The notes beneath the pieces are model-generated. The model saw nothing but the letters and a program-made list of their open reading frames with translations. It did no database searches and was not told the DNA's origin. 64,000 nt of DNA, from assembly GCA_002840565.1 (NCBI GenBank), contig PHBK01000022.1, forward strand, positions 1 to 64,000, given 5' to 3'. How positions within the stretch are numbered: the stretch's first letter is position 1; each line of letters begins with the position of its first letter. Position numbers and translations under genes: made by a program. The stretch comes from Deltaproteobacteria bacterium HGW-Deltaproteobacteria-12. Its GTDB lineage: Bacteria; Desulfobacterota; Syntrophia; Syntrophales; Smithellaceae. Shown here one piece after another: positions 17,258 to 24,471 of the stretch.

Positions 17258-18547
17258 TTAACGTGCCGCCAAAGTCACAAAAGGTGAAACGGTCGTGGTC
17301 CCGTCTTCCAGGGTCAACGGTGCATCCCATAGGGGCTGGCCGTCATGGCGTTCAATAAGCCGTGCCAAGAGTTCATCTGTTGTGAAATGAACGTGAATAC
17401 TCGTGTCAAAGCGCATTTCCGACCGGAGACCTACAACGTATTGACTCAAATCGGCAAGAATGACATCACCCTGGTCCCCTAACTTCTCTGTCTTCTCTGT
17501 GAAGATGACCGGCCTCGTGAGGATTTTCCATACGCCGCCCGACTCACTGAGAACCGGGATTGCATTGCCGCCGGTTCCTACTGCCATGCTGAGCTGCAGG
17601 AGTTGCGGGATTGCTGAAACCTGGATGATCCAAATGGAGTTATTGAAGGATGCGGGATGTAGCCGGCCAAGCATCTTCGTGAAATTCTCCCAGCAGAGAG
17701 TGTCCTCCCGCTGCCCACTTTCTTTTGCAACTACGATAGTACAGCCTGCATTGAGGATACCCAGGGGCTGGCCGGCGCCGGTTCCCTTCAGGAAGGCTCG
17801 GTCTCGATACCATGCCAGGCCCTTTCCGCAGATTTGAACGATCTGCCCTTCTCCGCCCGGTATATCGGCAGCCAGTTCACTAGAGAAGCGGAGAAGCCCT
17901 GTCAGTTTCTTCGCGTTCAACTCCATGTTGCGCGTTTTTGGGCTGGCCTCATCGATCGTCCCGGCCTCTGCAGTATAGCTTGCAGTAAAACCACCATACA
18001 GGGAAGTGCTATGGTTGCCGATAGTCATGGCCGGAATCTTGATTGATGCAGACTTCATCGGCTGAACGAAGCACCGCGGCATAATGATCTCATTTTCTAA
18101 TGAGATGTTGTGGATCTTTTCTGAATACTCTGTCGGCACAAGAAAGCCCCCGTCGCTGGGCACCGTCTCACTCATTGCTGCGCGTATAAGTTCCGGATGG
18201 TGCCGACCAGAGAAAACAGCATCGAAGAAATTGATGCTCTTATCTTCCCATTGATACCTATCGGCCGCACCATAAAGGCTCCGATGATCCTTTGCCTCGA
18301 CCGGGCCGCGTAAAGCGTAACCTCTGACATCTTTAATACCCAGGCTGCCGCCTAAATTCTGGAGAGTCAACGGATCACTCACTGGCAGTTTTTTCCGTTC
18401 CTCAGAAATAGCAACTTCAAGTTCTGCAACTATACCGGCTTCTTTCGTGGTAAGAGGCCGACCTTCTTCTTTGGCTCGGTCTTGAATTCTGGACATCGCC
18501 GCAGATGCATCTGCAATATCTTTTTTTATTTTGTCGTAATCGTACAT
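17258..18547 (-). CDS. HK97-family major capsid protein
   Basis: A 429-residue shell protein. Residues 1-95 form the helical, charged delta/scaffold domain (MYDYDKIKKDIADASAAM...). The HK97 fold follows: SETVPSDGGFLVPTEYSEKI near 150-170, the E-loop, the A domain with RDRAFLKGTGAGQPLGIL (about 265-282) and late strands near RFDTSIHVHF. The start at 18547 has AAGGAG upstream; the frame extends to 18583 without a better site. No separate prohead protease gene is seen. An 18-bp palindrome adjoins its ribosome binding site. A capsid gene without terminase or portal is unusual for a functional phage. Confidence 0.9.
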   Translation of the reverse strand: MYDYDKIKKDIADASAAMSRIQDRAKEEGRPLTTKEAGIVAELEVAISEERKKLPVSDPLTLQNLGGSLGIKDVRGYALRGPVEAKDHRSLYGAADRYQWEDKSINFFDAVFSGRHHPELIRAAMSETVPSDGGFLVPTEYSEKIHNISLENEIIMPRCFVQPMKSASIKIPAMTIGNHSTSLYGGFTASYTAEAGTIDEASPKTRNMELNAKKLTGLLRFSSELAADIPGGEGQIVQICGKGLAWYRDRAFLKGTGAGQPLGILNAGCTIVVAKESGQREDTLCWENFTKMLGRLHPASFNNSIWIIQVSAIPQLLQLSMAVGTGGNAIPVLSESGGVWKILTRPVIFTEKTEKLGDQGDVILADLSQYVVGLRSEMRFDTSIHVHFTTDELLARLIERHDGQPLWDAPLTLEDGTTTVSPFVTLAAR

Positions 18548-18561
18548 TTTAAAAACTCCTT

Positions 18562-18579
18562 TTTCGCCAATTGGCGAAA
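18562..18579. promoter_or_regulatory. Perfect 18-bp palindrome at capsid gene leader
   Basis: TTTCGCCAATTGGCGAAA touches the AAGGAG of the capsid gene. As DNA it could be a repressor operator; as RNA it would form a hairpin against the ribosome binding site. Either would control capsid expression. Confidence 0.5.
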
Positions 18580-18622
18580 TCAATTTTATTTTACTGCTGC
18601 TACTCTGCCGCCGATCTCTGTA

Positions 18623-18793
18623 CTCCCTTCTGGCAACTTCCCGTTGTTCCTGTGAAAATCAACATCCCGTCAATTTTTTCACGAAAGAAACTCTTTAATC
18701 GGTTCGCCAAAATTTCCAGACTCTTCCCGGCAACGTCCCGTTGATCCTGTGAAAAATGACGTCCCGTCAATTTTTTCACGAAAGAGCTTTTAA
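18623..18793. repeat. Two imperfect direct repeats upstream of capsid gene
   Basis: 18623-18699 and 18721-18793 share GGCAAC-TCCCGTTG-TCCTGTGAAAA and CCCGTCAATTTTTTCACGAAAGA. Each copy can fold on GTGAAAA/TTTTCAC. An open frame over both copies (18600-18821) keeps no common reading frame between repeats, so the DNA or RNA form is what is conserved. Possible roles are replication origin, packaging signal or paired regulators. Confidence 0.6.
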
Positions 18794-19140
18794 TTCCGAC
18801 TTCCCTTGCAGGCAAGGGCACTGGCTACATTTAAATCACATTTTTTTCTGAGTGCGATTCATAAACTTTTTTGAGGGCGATTTTACACACGAAGGGCCGA
18901 ATCCGGTTCATTCGCATAAGCTCCCAAAGGCTAAAGCCGCCCCCCGTTTGAACATTTTGAACATTGTTCTATTGATTATCATCATGTTTCAGCCTAACAT
19001 ATTATATTTAAACGATATTTTGATATTTGATTAATAATCAAATAATCATACAGCAAAATTAATTCTGTGACTGACATCATGCGCGGTTTCGCTGTTTCGC
19101 GTTCTGGTAAGGCTAAAGGCCCCCCGGTATACCCTTGTTA
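18794..19140. other. AT-rich non-coding region of the element, possible origin
   Basis: About 350 bp without a supported gene. Its centre (18950-19070) is very AT-rich and holds the palindromes GAACA-T-TGTTC (18959-18969) and ATTTGATTA-A-TAATCAAAT (19025-19043). GGCTAAAG-CCCCCC is repeated on both sides (near 18928 and 19110). Being beside the direct repeats and close to the replication genes, it is the best candidate for the element's origin. Confidence 0.4.
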
Positions 19141-19245
19141 TCATTTAACAATTCCCCTTTTGCCTGCAAACTTAATCCATTGCTTTTTTCCGGCCTGCTG
19201 CTGGAGCTGCCGCCATTGCCTGCGCTGTTCTTTCGTCGCCTTCAT
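19141..19245 (-). CDS. Possible 34-residue basic protein
   Basis: MKATKEQRRQWRQLQQQAGK, then a short Lys/Gly-rich tail. Its ATG follows the stop of the upstream gene by one base and is preceded by GGGGATGA, which allows coupled translation. It is very basic and Gln-rich, with no family recognised. It could be a real small protein of the element or a chance frame. Confidence 0.35.
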   Translation of the reverse strand: MKATKEQRRQWRQLQQQAGKKQWIKFAGKRGIVK

Positions 19246-19246
19246 A

Positions 19247-19483
19247 TTAGTTCATCCCCTGAATTTTGTGATATTTTAACCAGCGGTTCATCTCATACGC
19301 AACTTGTGTCATCAGCAACCGCTGATACTGCCTTATCATCTCGATCTTTTCCCGGCTGTGGGGCAATGCCTTCAATTCCTTCAGCATTGACTCCAGACCG
19401 GAGACACAGAGAACATCAGACTGTTCCTTCCCCACCGTTGCTTTGATCGCTGCCAACTGGTCATTGAAATGTTTAGTTTCCAT
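19247..19483 (-). CDS. Small helical element protein, unknown
   Basis: A 78-residue protein with AAAGGAG upstream of its ATG. It is predicted mostly helical (ESMLKELKALPHSREKIEMI, then RLLMTQVAYEMNRWLKYH). It overlaps the preceding gene by 11 bases and is followed at once by a 34-residue frame. Function not recognised; it belongs to the operon transcribed from the replication genes towards the capsid gene. Confidence 0.6.
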   Translation of the reverse strand: METKHFNDQLAAIKATVGKEQSDVLCVSGLESMLKELKALPHSREKIEMIRQYQRLLMTQVAYEMNRWLKYHKIQGMN

Positions 19484-19658
19484 TTTTGTTTTCTCCTTTG
19501 GTTATTATTTCAGGATTACAAGTGCAATCGGATAAGTTATGGCTTCGTAATGCTGGACACCCGTTATCATGCTTAATAATGACATTGAGTATCTTTCCCG
19601 GCTCAATACCCTTGAATGAGGAAATTAGTTTTTGTATTTTATTTTCGAGGCTATCCAT
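19473..19658 (-). CDS. Small Cys-containing element protein, unknown
   Basis: A 61-residue protein beginning MDSLENKIQKLISSFKGIEP, with three Cys and His in the centre (NGCPALRSHNLSDCTCN), a possible small zinc site. GGTGGAG precedes the ATG. It overlaps the next gene by 11 bases, indicating coupled translation. No family recognised. Confidence 0.5.
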   Translation of the reverse strand: MDSLENKIQKLISSFKGIEPGKILNVIIKHDNGCPALRSHNLSDCTCNPEIITKGENKNGN

Positions 19659-19687
19659 AATTAAACTCCACCCTTTTAGGATTATGG

Positions 19688-19712
19688 TTTACACCCTATA
19701 AAGGGGTGTAAA
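19688..19712. promoter_or_regulatory. Palindrome upstream of small-gene operon
   Basis: TTTACACCC (19688-19696) and GGGTGTAAA (19704-19712) form a perfect 9-bp inverted repeat with a 7-nt centre, 30 bp upstream of the ATG at 19658. It is a probable operator. Confidence 0.5.
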
Positions 19713-19803
19713 ACTAAAATCCTCAAACTGAAATGAGGGCTTTAGCTTTACGGCAGTGTTTTGTAATGCTATAAACCTAAAAACCTGATTGATATTTATT
19801 AAT

Positions 19804-20811
19804 CTATTCAATAACATAAAGCTTTGCGCCCCTCGCGCCTTCTCTGACTTTTAATTTCCCTTTTTTAACGAGACTGCCCAAAATTAAGCGGAGACGGTTT
19901 TTTCCTACCCGTAACGCTCGATTTGCATCCTCAATAATAATTTTTTGATTGCCTAGAGGCCGTTCCGACACAACATCCATTATCTTTAATTCTGCTGCCC
20001 GGTCAGAAGATACATCTTCCACTTGCACAACATCAAACCATGCTCGATATAGTTCGTTTGTGCCTTCTTTGTGATCGTAGTTAAATTCAGCGGCAAAGGG
20101 ATAAACTTCAACATCCCGGCTTTTAGTGCTTTTGATATTTATGGTATTGCTATCCGGGTCACGTTCCACCAATAAGCAAAGGTCAACTGCCGATTCAATA
20201 GAGGAATGTCCGCGGAGTGTTTCGCCAGCACGCGCAGATTGGCTTTTCCGTTGATGATGTACTACAACAACTGCCGCACCGGTTTCCTCTGCCACCCTGC
20301 GCAGGTTAGACATAACGGCTATCATTGCATCAGAATTTTCGTCTGCACCCGGCGAAATTAATCCCAGGTTATCAATTATCAAAAATTTAATACCAAGCGA
20401 CAGCATCCGCTTTATTAAAAGGTCAGTGTCTTTTGAGTTTCCAGCATTGTATGGAAGCATGGATGTATAATAGAATGAGGCTTCTTCTGTAAGGTTTATA
20501 CCGCGTGCCAATGCCTCGAAACGCTCATGCGTGCGCCGTTTCCCGTTGTCAAGGTCGACCCACAACACCGGTATTTTTTTAACGGCCTTGCCCAACCACT
20601 GAAGACCGCCTGCTATGTGCATAGCAGTATCGGCAAGAATAAGTGATTTTAATGTTCCAGGATGGCCATAAACCAAACCTAAACACGGCAAAGGGAATAA
20701 ACCGTCAACAGCGTAATTGAGTGGCTCACGTTTAGCGAATGCGTGCGATAATGTGCAAATCTCTGTCTCCCACGGATCCCCTGCGAATGTTTCAATAAAA
20801 TTAGTTTCCAT
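19804..20811 (-). CDS. RepA-like hexameric ATPase/helicase
   Basis: A 335-residue RecA-fold ATPase of the RepA/AAA_25 type used by plasmids and satellites for origin unwinding. Walker A is GHPGTLKS (about 49-56), Walker B LIIDN (about 140), with a later VVVVHHQRK and a Gly-His loop (RGHSSIESAVD) matching motif 4. The C-terminal 60 residues are a winged-helix-like tail (SERPLGNQKIIIEDANRA). It overlaps the primase gene by 11 bases, so the two are coupled and probably act together in element replication. Confidence 0.85.
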   Translation of the reverse strand: METNFIETFAGDPWETEICTLSHAFAKREPLNYAVDGLFPLPCLGLVYGHPGTLKSLILADTAMHIAGGLQWLGKAVKKIPVLWVDLDNGKRRTHERFEALARGINLTEEASFYYTSMLPYNAGNSKDTDLLIKRMLSLGIKFLIIDNLGLISPGADENSDAMIAVMSNLRRVAEETGAAVVVVHHQRKSQSARAGETLRGHSSIESAVDLCLLVERDPDSNTINIKSTKSRDVEVYPFAAEFNYDHKEGTNELYRAWFDVVQVEDVSSDRAAELKIMDVVSERPLGNQKIIIEDANRALRVGKNRLRLILGSLVKKGKLKVREGARGAKLYVIE

Positions 20812-21511
20812 AGTACGCCTCTATTTGTCCGCAATTGCGGACATTATTATTCTGCCATGCCTCCCGCTGCTGGTCGGGTTCGAGGCGGGCGAGGGGAATG
20901 GTTTGACGCAGACTTGACGGAGAATCATTTTGTGCAACGTGTTTCACATTATCAACAACCGATGCTGCATCAATCAGGTAATAGGCATTTCTTCTGCTAA
21001 AATCCCACCTGCTTTTGCAGTACGCCTCAAAGGTATCGAAGCCAAGAACATCCAATTCATGCTCGATCTGTGGAAGCAGCGCCAGTTTATCGGCCAACCA
21101 AAAAGCCAGGCTTTCCGGGAGAGGTTTTCTCCGGGAAGCACAAATCCTTAAATGATTAATGTCAATCAGCTCATCGCATAGCTCAATGTATGTCTCCATC
21201 CGCCATGCCTCGAAAGCCTTCTTTAAAGCCTTCTGCCGGGCTATTTCCGGGTCAATAGGCTGTGGCCTGCCCGGAGTAATTCCAAGATATTTACAGGCGT
21301 CTTTAAAGGTCAATCCGGTCTGTTCCTGTACCAAATCCAGAGCATCGCCGTGGGCACCGCAACCAAAACAATGGAAATTCTGCCTCTCGACTGATAGCCT
21401 CGCCGACGCGGTCTTTTCCCCGTGGTGTTTAAACCAGTAAGACTTTCCCCGCTGCTGAAGATCAATGCCCAGGCGTTCGGCTGTCTGTATAATGTCCGGC
21501 TTGTCGATCAT
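20801..21511 (-). CDS. CHC2 zinc-finger primase-like protein
   Basis: A 236-residue protein with an N-terminal DnaG-type zinc ribbon and no visible Toprim domain. The ATG at 21511 overlaps the stop of the HTH gene (TAATG), which is preferred over an upstream start at 21538. The ribbon reads KHHGEKTASARL...FHCFGCGAHGDALDLV. It keeps the EKT signature and the CFGC pair, but the first Cys of CPFH is Phe (about residue 24), leaving three of four zinc ligands. The C-terminal half is helical. It is likely to recognise template DNA for the RepA-like partner; catalytic priming is not shown by the sequence. Confidence 0.75.
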   Translation of the reverse strand: MIDKPDIIQTAERLGIDLQQRGKSYWFKHHGEKTASARLSVERQNFHCFGCGAHGDALDLVQEQTGLTFKDACKYLGITPGRPQPIDPEIARQKALKKAFEAWRMETYIELCDELIDINHLRICASRRKPLPESLAFWLADKLALLPQIEHELDVLGFDTFEAYCKSRWDFSRRNAYYLIDAASVVDNVKHVAQNDSPSSLRQTIPLARLEPDQQREAWQNNNVRNCGQIEAYYGN

Positions 21512-21702
21512 TAAACGGCACCGATGACACGCAGACAATCAGCCTTCGGCCAAAGCAATCTCTTATTCTTGAGCTTGTGGGGGATGACGTCCAAATAATG
21601 CCCATTGATACAATAGGCACGGCGGATCGTCTGACTTTCGACGCGTACCATTGCTGCATATTCTCTTGTGGTTAATGATTCTTTGTTTTCTGTGTTTTCC
21701 AT
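21511..21702 (-). CDS. AlpA/excisionase-type HTH protein
   Basis: A 63-residue winged-HTH protein: SLTTREYAAMVRVESQTIRRAYCING is the recognition unit, then HYLDVIP and a basic wing KLKNKRLLWPKAD. Proteins of this class beside an integrase act as excisionase (recombination directionality factor) or activate int. AAAGGAGG precedes the ATG. Its stop overlaps the primase start. It probably controls both excision and the replication operon. Confidence 0.75.
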   Translation of the reverse strand: MENTENKESLTTREYAAMVRVESQTIRRAYCINGHYLDVIPHKLKNKRLLWPKADCLRVIGAV

Positions 21703-21756
21703 GTGAAGCCTCCTTTCGTTAGCTCCACCTTAAAACAATTAATTTTAATAGAATAG

Positions 21757-21792
21757 TGTAAGCAGTTCGCTTTTTTAAGCGCTCAACTTACA
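21757..21792. promoter_or_regulatory. Nested inverted repeats upstream of HTH-replication operon
   Basis: TGTAAG (21757-21762) and CTTACA (21787-21792) flank a hairpin CGCTT-TTTT-AAGCG. The site lies 55 bp upstream of the HTH gene and just after the end of the 181-residue gene, so it may act as operator, terminator or both. Confidence 0.45.
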
Positions 21793-21809
21793 TTAGGAAG
21801 GATAGTTGA

Positions 21810-22355
21810 TTAGCTTTTGGAAATGTGTTTACTTGCCTCGCGTAGCAGATGAAAGGCCCAATCGTTGTCAGATTCAGGAACGTCAGATTCGTCTTTTTTA
21901 TGCTTTCGCGGTTTTTTGGATTCCGGCAGAAGGGTATTTAGCACTTTACAGAGCATGTTGTTTTTATACTTTTTTACGGCTATCCCGTTGCGTTCAAGTA
22001 TTTTCCATAAATCCATTGTCAAACTTAGAATGAGGGGCTCTCGCTTGCTGAATTGTGTTGTCGTCTTGTTTAACTCTTGACAAGAGAAAGTCAATCGGAT
22101 TAATCCTGATTTTAGATCAAATATCTTCGGTGAACAATAACGATTCAAATGCTGCTGTTCAAAAACGGATATCTTATCAAGGCGCTTTTTGAGCTTTTCA
22201 CTCAATTTTTCTATTTCTTTCATATTTCGTTGAAGCTCTCCTCGGCCCTTTGGTTTGCTATATCGCTTCAATACTTGTTCGTAATTGTCAAAGACAGATA
22301 GAATTTCAGCAACGATATTTTCAGTCAATCCTAGTTCGATCAATTTTGTTTTCAT
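21810..22355 (-). CDS. Unknown protein downstream of integrase
   Basis: A 181-residue protein starting MKTKLIELGLTENIVAEIL at the ATG at 22355, which follows AGGGGGTGA and sits two bases after the integrase stop. It is mostly helical: residues 45-70 form a Lys/Glu coiled coil and the C-terminus is charged (PESKKPRKHKKDESD) with a final helix. No family recognised. Co-transcription with int suggests a role in integration control or immunity, but nothing in the sequence shows it. Confidence 0.6.
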   Translation of the reverse strand: MKTKLIELGLTENIVAEILSVFDNYEQVLKRYSKPKGRGELQRNMKEIEKLSEKLKKRLDKISVFEQQHLNRYCSPKIFDLKSGLIRLTFSCQELNKTTTQFSKREPLILSLTMDLWKILERNGIAVKKYKNNMLCKVLNTLLPESKKPRKHKKDESDVPESDNDWAFHLLREASKHISKS

Positions 22356-22359
22356 CACT

Positions 22360-23697
22360 TCACCCCCTTGTCTGAAACGGAATAACTTTATTTTCTTCTT
22401 CCCCTGAAGCAATCCTGTTTAAATAGCGTTCCCATTTGAGCAAAGTCGCGCGTTTTTCTTTCATGTAATCATGTCGGTCGTAGTGCTGCGCCTGCACGCC
22501 GCTGATCCCGTGGCTCAATAACTGCGCCCGGATGTCGCGGCTTACGCCCAAACTTGCCAGCATAGTCTCAACTGTTCGCCGGATATCCCGAAGGTCAAAC
22601 TGCTCTCCGCCCATAGCTGCGGCAATCTCCGTAACTCGCGGCCCCGGCATGGAAACATCAATCGGCGTTTTGTTTGTTTGTGAAGGGAAGAGCAGGGTTG
22701 TATCTTTTGACTTTGCCCGCTTGACAAGCTCGGAAACAATAGAAGATGCAACAGGCCCAAGCGGTAAAAGATGCTCGCGCGGTGTCCTGCGCTTGCCCTT
22801 CGGATCAAGCAATCGCAGCGTTTTTGTGTCTTCATTCCAGTCGGTAATTTCAGCTCTCAATAATTCGGCCATGCGCTGCCCGCCGGAACACAAAGCCAGC
22901 TTCAGGGCCATGTCAATAGTGTCTTCTTTGAGCGCTGCCATGTAAAGTTTTATTTCGTCTTTTGTTAGTGTTCGATTGCCTGGATTGACGGCAATTGTTG
23001 GAATTGGATCAACAGGATTGCTGTTTATATTAAATTTAATAAACTCACTCGGAAGTTTTGTGTCGAATGGTGCCCGCCGTCCGCAATTATATGCGGCACT
23101 GATGGTCGATCGTAATATTCCGGCTGTTCGTTCTTTGCCTTTTTCTCGGGCCTGCCGGATCAGCGCGGCTATATCGTGCGAAGTGATACTGATTGCCGGT
23201 TTTCCCGAAAGGGCAGGGTCAAGAGCCAGCAGGTGAACTTTGACGACGGATCGCGCCCCGGATGCTGATTTTTTCTTGCCCTGTGCATCTAGGTGATCGG
23301 TATATGCTTCCAGCAGGGCCTTTAAGGTGTATTTCTGATTTGCCTCGATAGCTGCCCTCTTTGCGGCTTTTTCTGCCTTGTGCGCCTGCTGCTGCTCGCG
23401 GGGGTCAATCCCCCGATCAACTAGCGTCTGAAGTCTCCGCGCTTCTTTGCGGGCATCGTCGATTGTCCACGCAGCTGTTTTGCCGATTGTCCAGCGGATG
23501 GTTGAATTGTAAGATTCACCCTTTTTGTTCTTTTGGCCTTTATCCAGCTTCCCCTCGAAGATAAAAGCCTTGATCCCCGAAGATGTAACTCTGACAGCCA
23601 GCCTGGGAAAGTCCTCATCCCATAAAAAAGCCTGTGCCTTACCAGACGGACAACTAAAAACCTTGATCCGCTCAATCGTTAAATTTTTGCGCTCCAT
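22360..23697 (-). CDS. int: Tyrosine-recombinase integrase (P4/DUF4102 type)
   Basis: A 445-residue site-specific recombinase. The N-terminal DUF4102 arm-binding domain spans about residues 5-95, the SAM-like core binding domain 105-200 and the catalytic domain 225-420. Catalytic residues visible are Arg in GGQRMAELLRAE, the box RDIRRTVETML where the usual His is Arg, LLSHGIS, and nucleophile Tyr in QHYDRHDY. AAAGGAGG lies four bases before the ATG at 23697. It sits 179 bp from the right attachment site. It drives insertion into tRNA-Lys. Confidence 0.93.
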   Translation of the reverse strand: MERKNLTIERIKVFSCPSGKAQAFLWDEDFPRLAVRVTSSGIKAFIFEGKLDKGQKNKKGESYNSTIRWTIGKTAAWTIDDARKEARRLQTLVDRGIDPREQQQAHKAEKAAKRAAIEANQKYTLKALLEAYTDHLDAQGKKKSASGARSVVKVHLLALDPALSGKPAISITSHDIAALIRQAREKGKERTAGILRSTISAAYNCGRRAPFDTKLPSEFIKFNINSNPVDPIPTIAVNPGNRTLTKDEIKLYMAALKEDTIDMALKLALCSGGQRMAELLRAEITDWNEDTKTLRLLDPKGKRRTPREHLLPLGPVASSIVSELVKRAKSKDTTLLFPSQTNKTPIDVSMPGPRVTEIAAAMGGEQFDLRDIRRTVETMLASLGVSRDIRAQLLSHGISGVQAQHYDRHDYMKEKRATLLKWERYLNRIASGEEENKVIPFQTRG

Positions 23698-23738
23698 AAA
23701 GCCTCCTTTCACCAACTGACTTTTTATCAGTATTTTCC

Positions 23739-23757
23739 ATGTAGCCACCATGTAGCC
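23739..23757. repeat. Integrase arm-type sites, right end
   Basis: ATGTAGCC at 23739-23746 and 23750-23757, 11 bp apart, about 118 bp inside the right attachment site and immediately upstream of int. Same sequence and spacing as the left pair at 14307. Overlap with the int promoter region could give autoregulation. Confidence 0.75.
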
Positions 23758-23875
23758 AAATTATTACAATATCATTCAACGTAAGTCAACATAAAAAATG
23801 CTGTTATATGAGGTAATTGCTGGTTATGTCTGAATAATACAATTGTTTTCAATTGAAGTAAATATAGGCTTTTAT

Positions 23876-23925
23876 TGACTCTTAATCAGTAGGTTGTCGG
23901 TTCGACCCCGACAGGGCTCACCAAA
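23876..23925. repeat. Attachment site copy at right end (tRNA-Lys 3' half)
   Basis: Identical over 50 bp to 14197-14246. It lacks the acceptor 5' strand and D arm, so it is not a functional tRNA. It represents the original 3' end of tRNA-Lys displaced by the insertion. Confidence 0.93.
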
Positions 23926-23928
23926 TAA

Positions 23929-23968
23929 AACAAGGGGTTAGACAAATTGTCTGACCCCTTGTTTTTTT
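23929..23968 (+). terminator. Original tRNA-Lys terminator, displaced
   Basis: AACAAGGGGTTAGACA pairs with TGTCTGACCCCTTGTT (one G-T pair) around AATT and runs into TTTTTT, a strong intrinsic terminator directly after the tRNA 3' half. Confidence 0.85.
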
Positions 23969-23969
23969 C

Positions 23970-23989
23970 ATTGCTACCATATTGCTACC
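23970..23989. repeat. Arm-type repeat pair outside the right attachment site
   Basis: ATTGCTACC at 23970-23978 and 23981-23989, again with an 11-bp period, starts two bases after the terminator. It differs in sequence from the ATGTAGCC pairs. TTGCTACC-type pairs are common beside tRNA-borne att sites, so this may be the left arm of a second element or its relic. Confidence 0.5.
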
Positions 23990-24471
23990 CTTTGGTGTGA
24001 TTTTTCGTGATCTCTGGTGAGGTTTTAATGATGAATCTCAAAAGAGTGCTTTAGTGAAAGTCTTAACCTATTAAGTGATTTTATGGTCACCCCCGTTTAA
24101 TCTCTTTCCGTTCACGAGAATCATACAGAGCACCCCATCTTGTAGTTTTCTGTATAGAGTTATGTTGAAAAAAAATCAGCTTTCCTGCATGTCACAGCGC
24201 ATCATCCAGACGCGTCTTATAAGATCGCTCGGTATACGGCATTTTCCATAGGGAAAAAGTTCGTTTATAATTAATACGAGCAGAGATTGGACAAGATTGC
24301 TTCCCAAAACATTTGCTTTACCAAAATCTCCCAACAGGCTATATTTATAATTATTATATTCAATAACATGATTAATATAGGCGAACCTGTGAAGAATGTG
24401 CGCTCTTTTTAAGATTATGACATCCTGATTTGGAAGGTTGGTATTTGTTATTTTTCAAAAGGAGGATAGAA
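23990..24471. other. Non-coding stretch right of the tRNA-Lys element
   Basis: About 480 bp of AT-rich DNA with no supported gene, RNA or repeat. It ends in the strong AAAGGAGG ribosome binding site of the next gene. Confidence 0.4.

Larger units (their letters stand above)
14197..23925. mobile_element. 9.7-kb capsid-bearing integrative element at tRNA-Lys
   Basis: Bounded by perfect 50-bp repeats of the tRNA-Lys 3' half. The contents, nearly all minus strand and listed right to left, are integrase, a 181-residue protein, AlpA-like HTH, CHC2-type zinc protein, RepA-like ATPase, three small proteins, HK97 capsid protein, tape-measure protein, a plus-strand ribbon-helix-helix gene and a small gene under a C4-like RNA. 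Paired ATGTAGCC sites flank both ends. No terminase, portal, head-tail or lysis gene was recognised, so it is either a reduced prophage or a satellite carrying some structural genes. The integrase lies beside the duplicated fragment rather than the intact tRNA, the less common orientation. Confidence 0.88.

Noticed and set aside
18600..18821. A 73-codon frame covering the two direct repeats
   Set aside because: The repeats fall in different reading frames, so the frame is a by-product of the DNA repeats.
22360..23697. Inactive integrase because the HxxR His is replaced
   Set aside because: The RDIRRT form is, from memory, frequent in this DUF4102 group and the other catalytic residues are present, so inactivity is not supported.
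23876..23944. A second tRNA-Lys gene
   Set aside because: Only the anticodon-stem to CCA part is present; acceptor 5' strand and D arm are missing. It is the att duplication.
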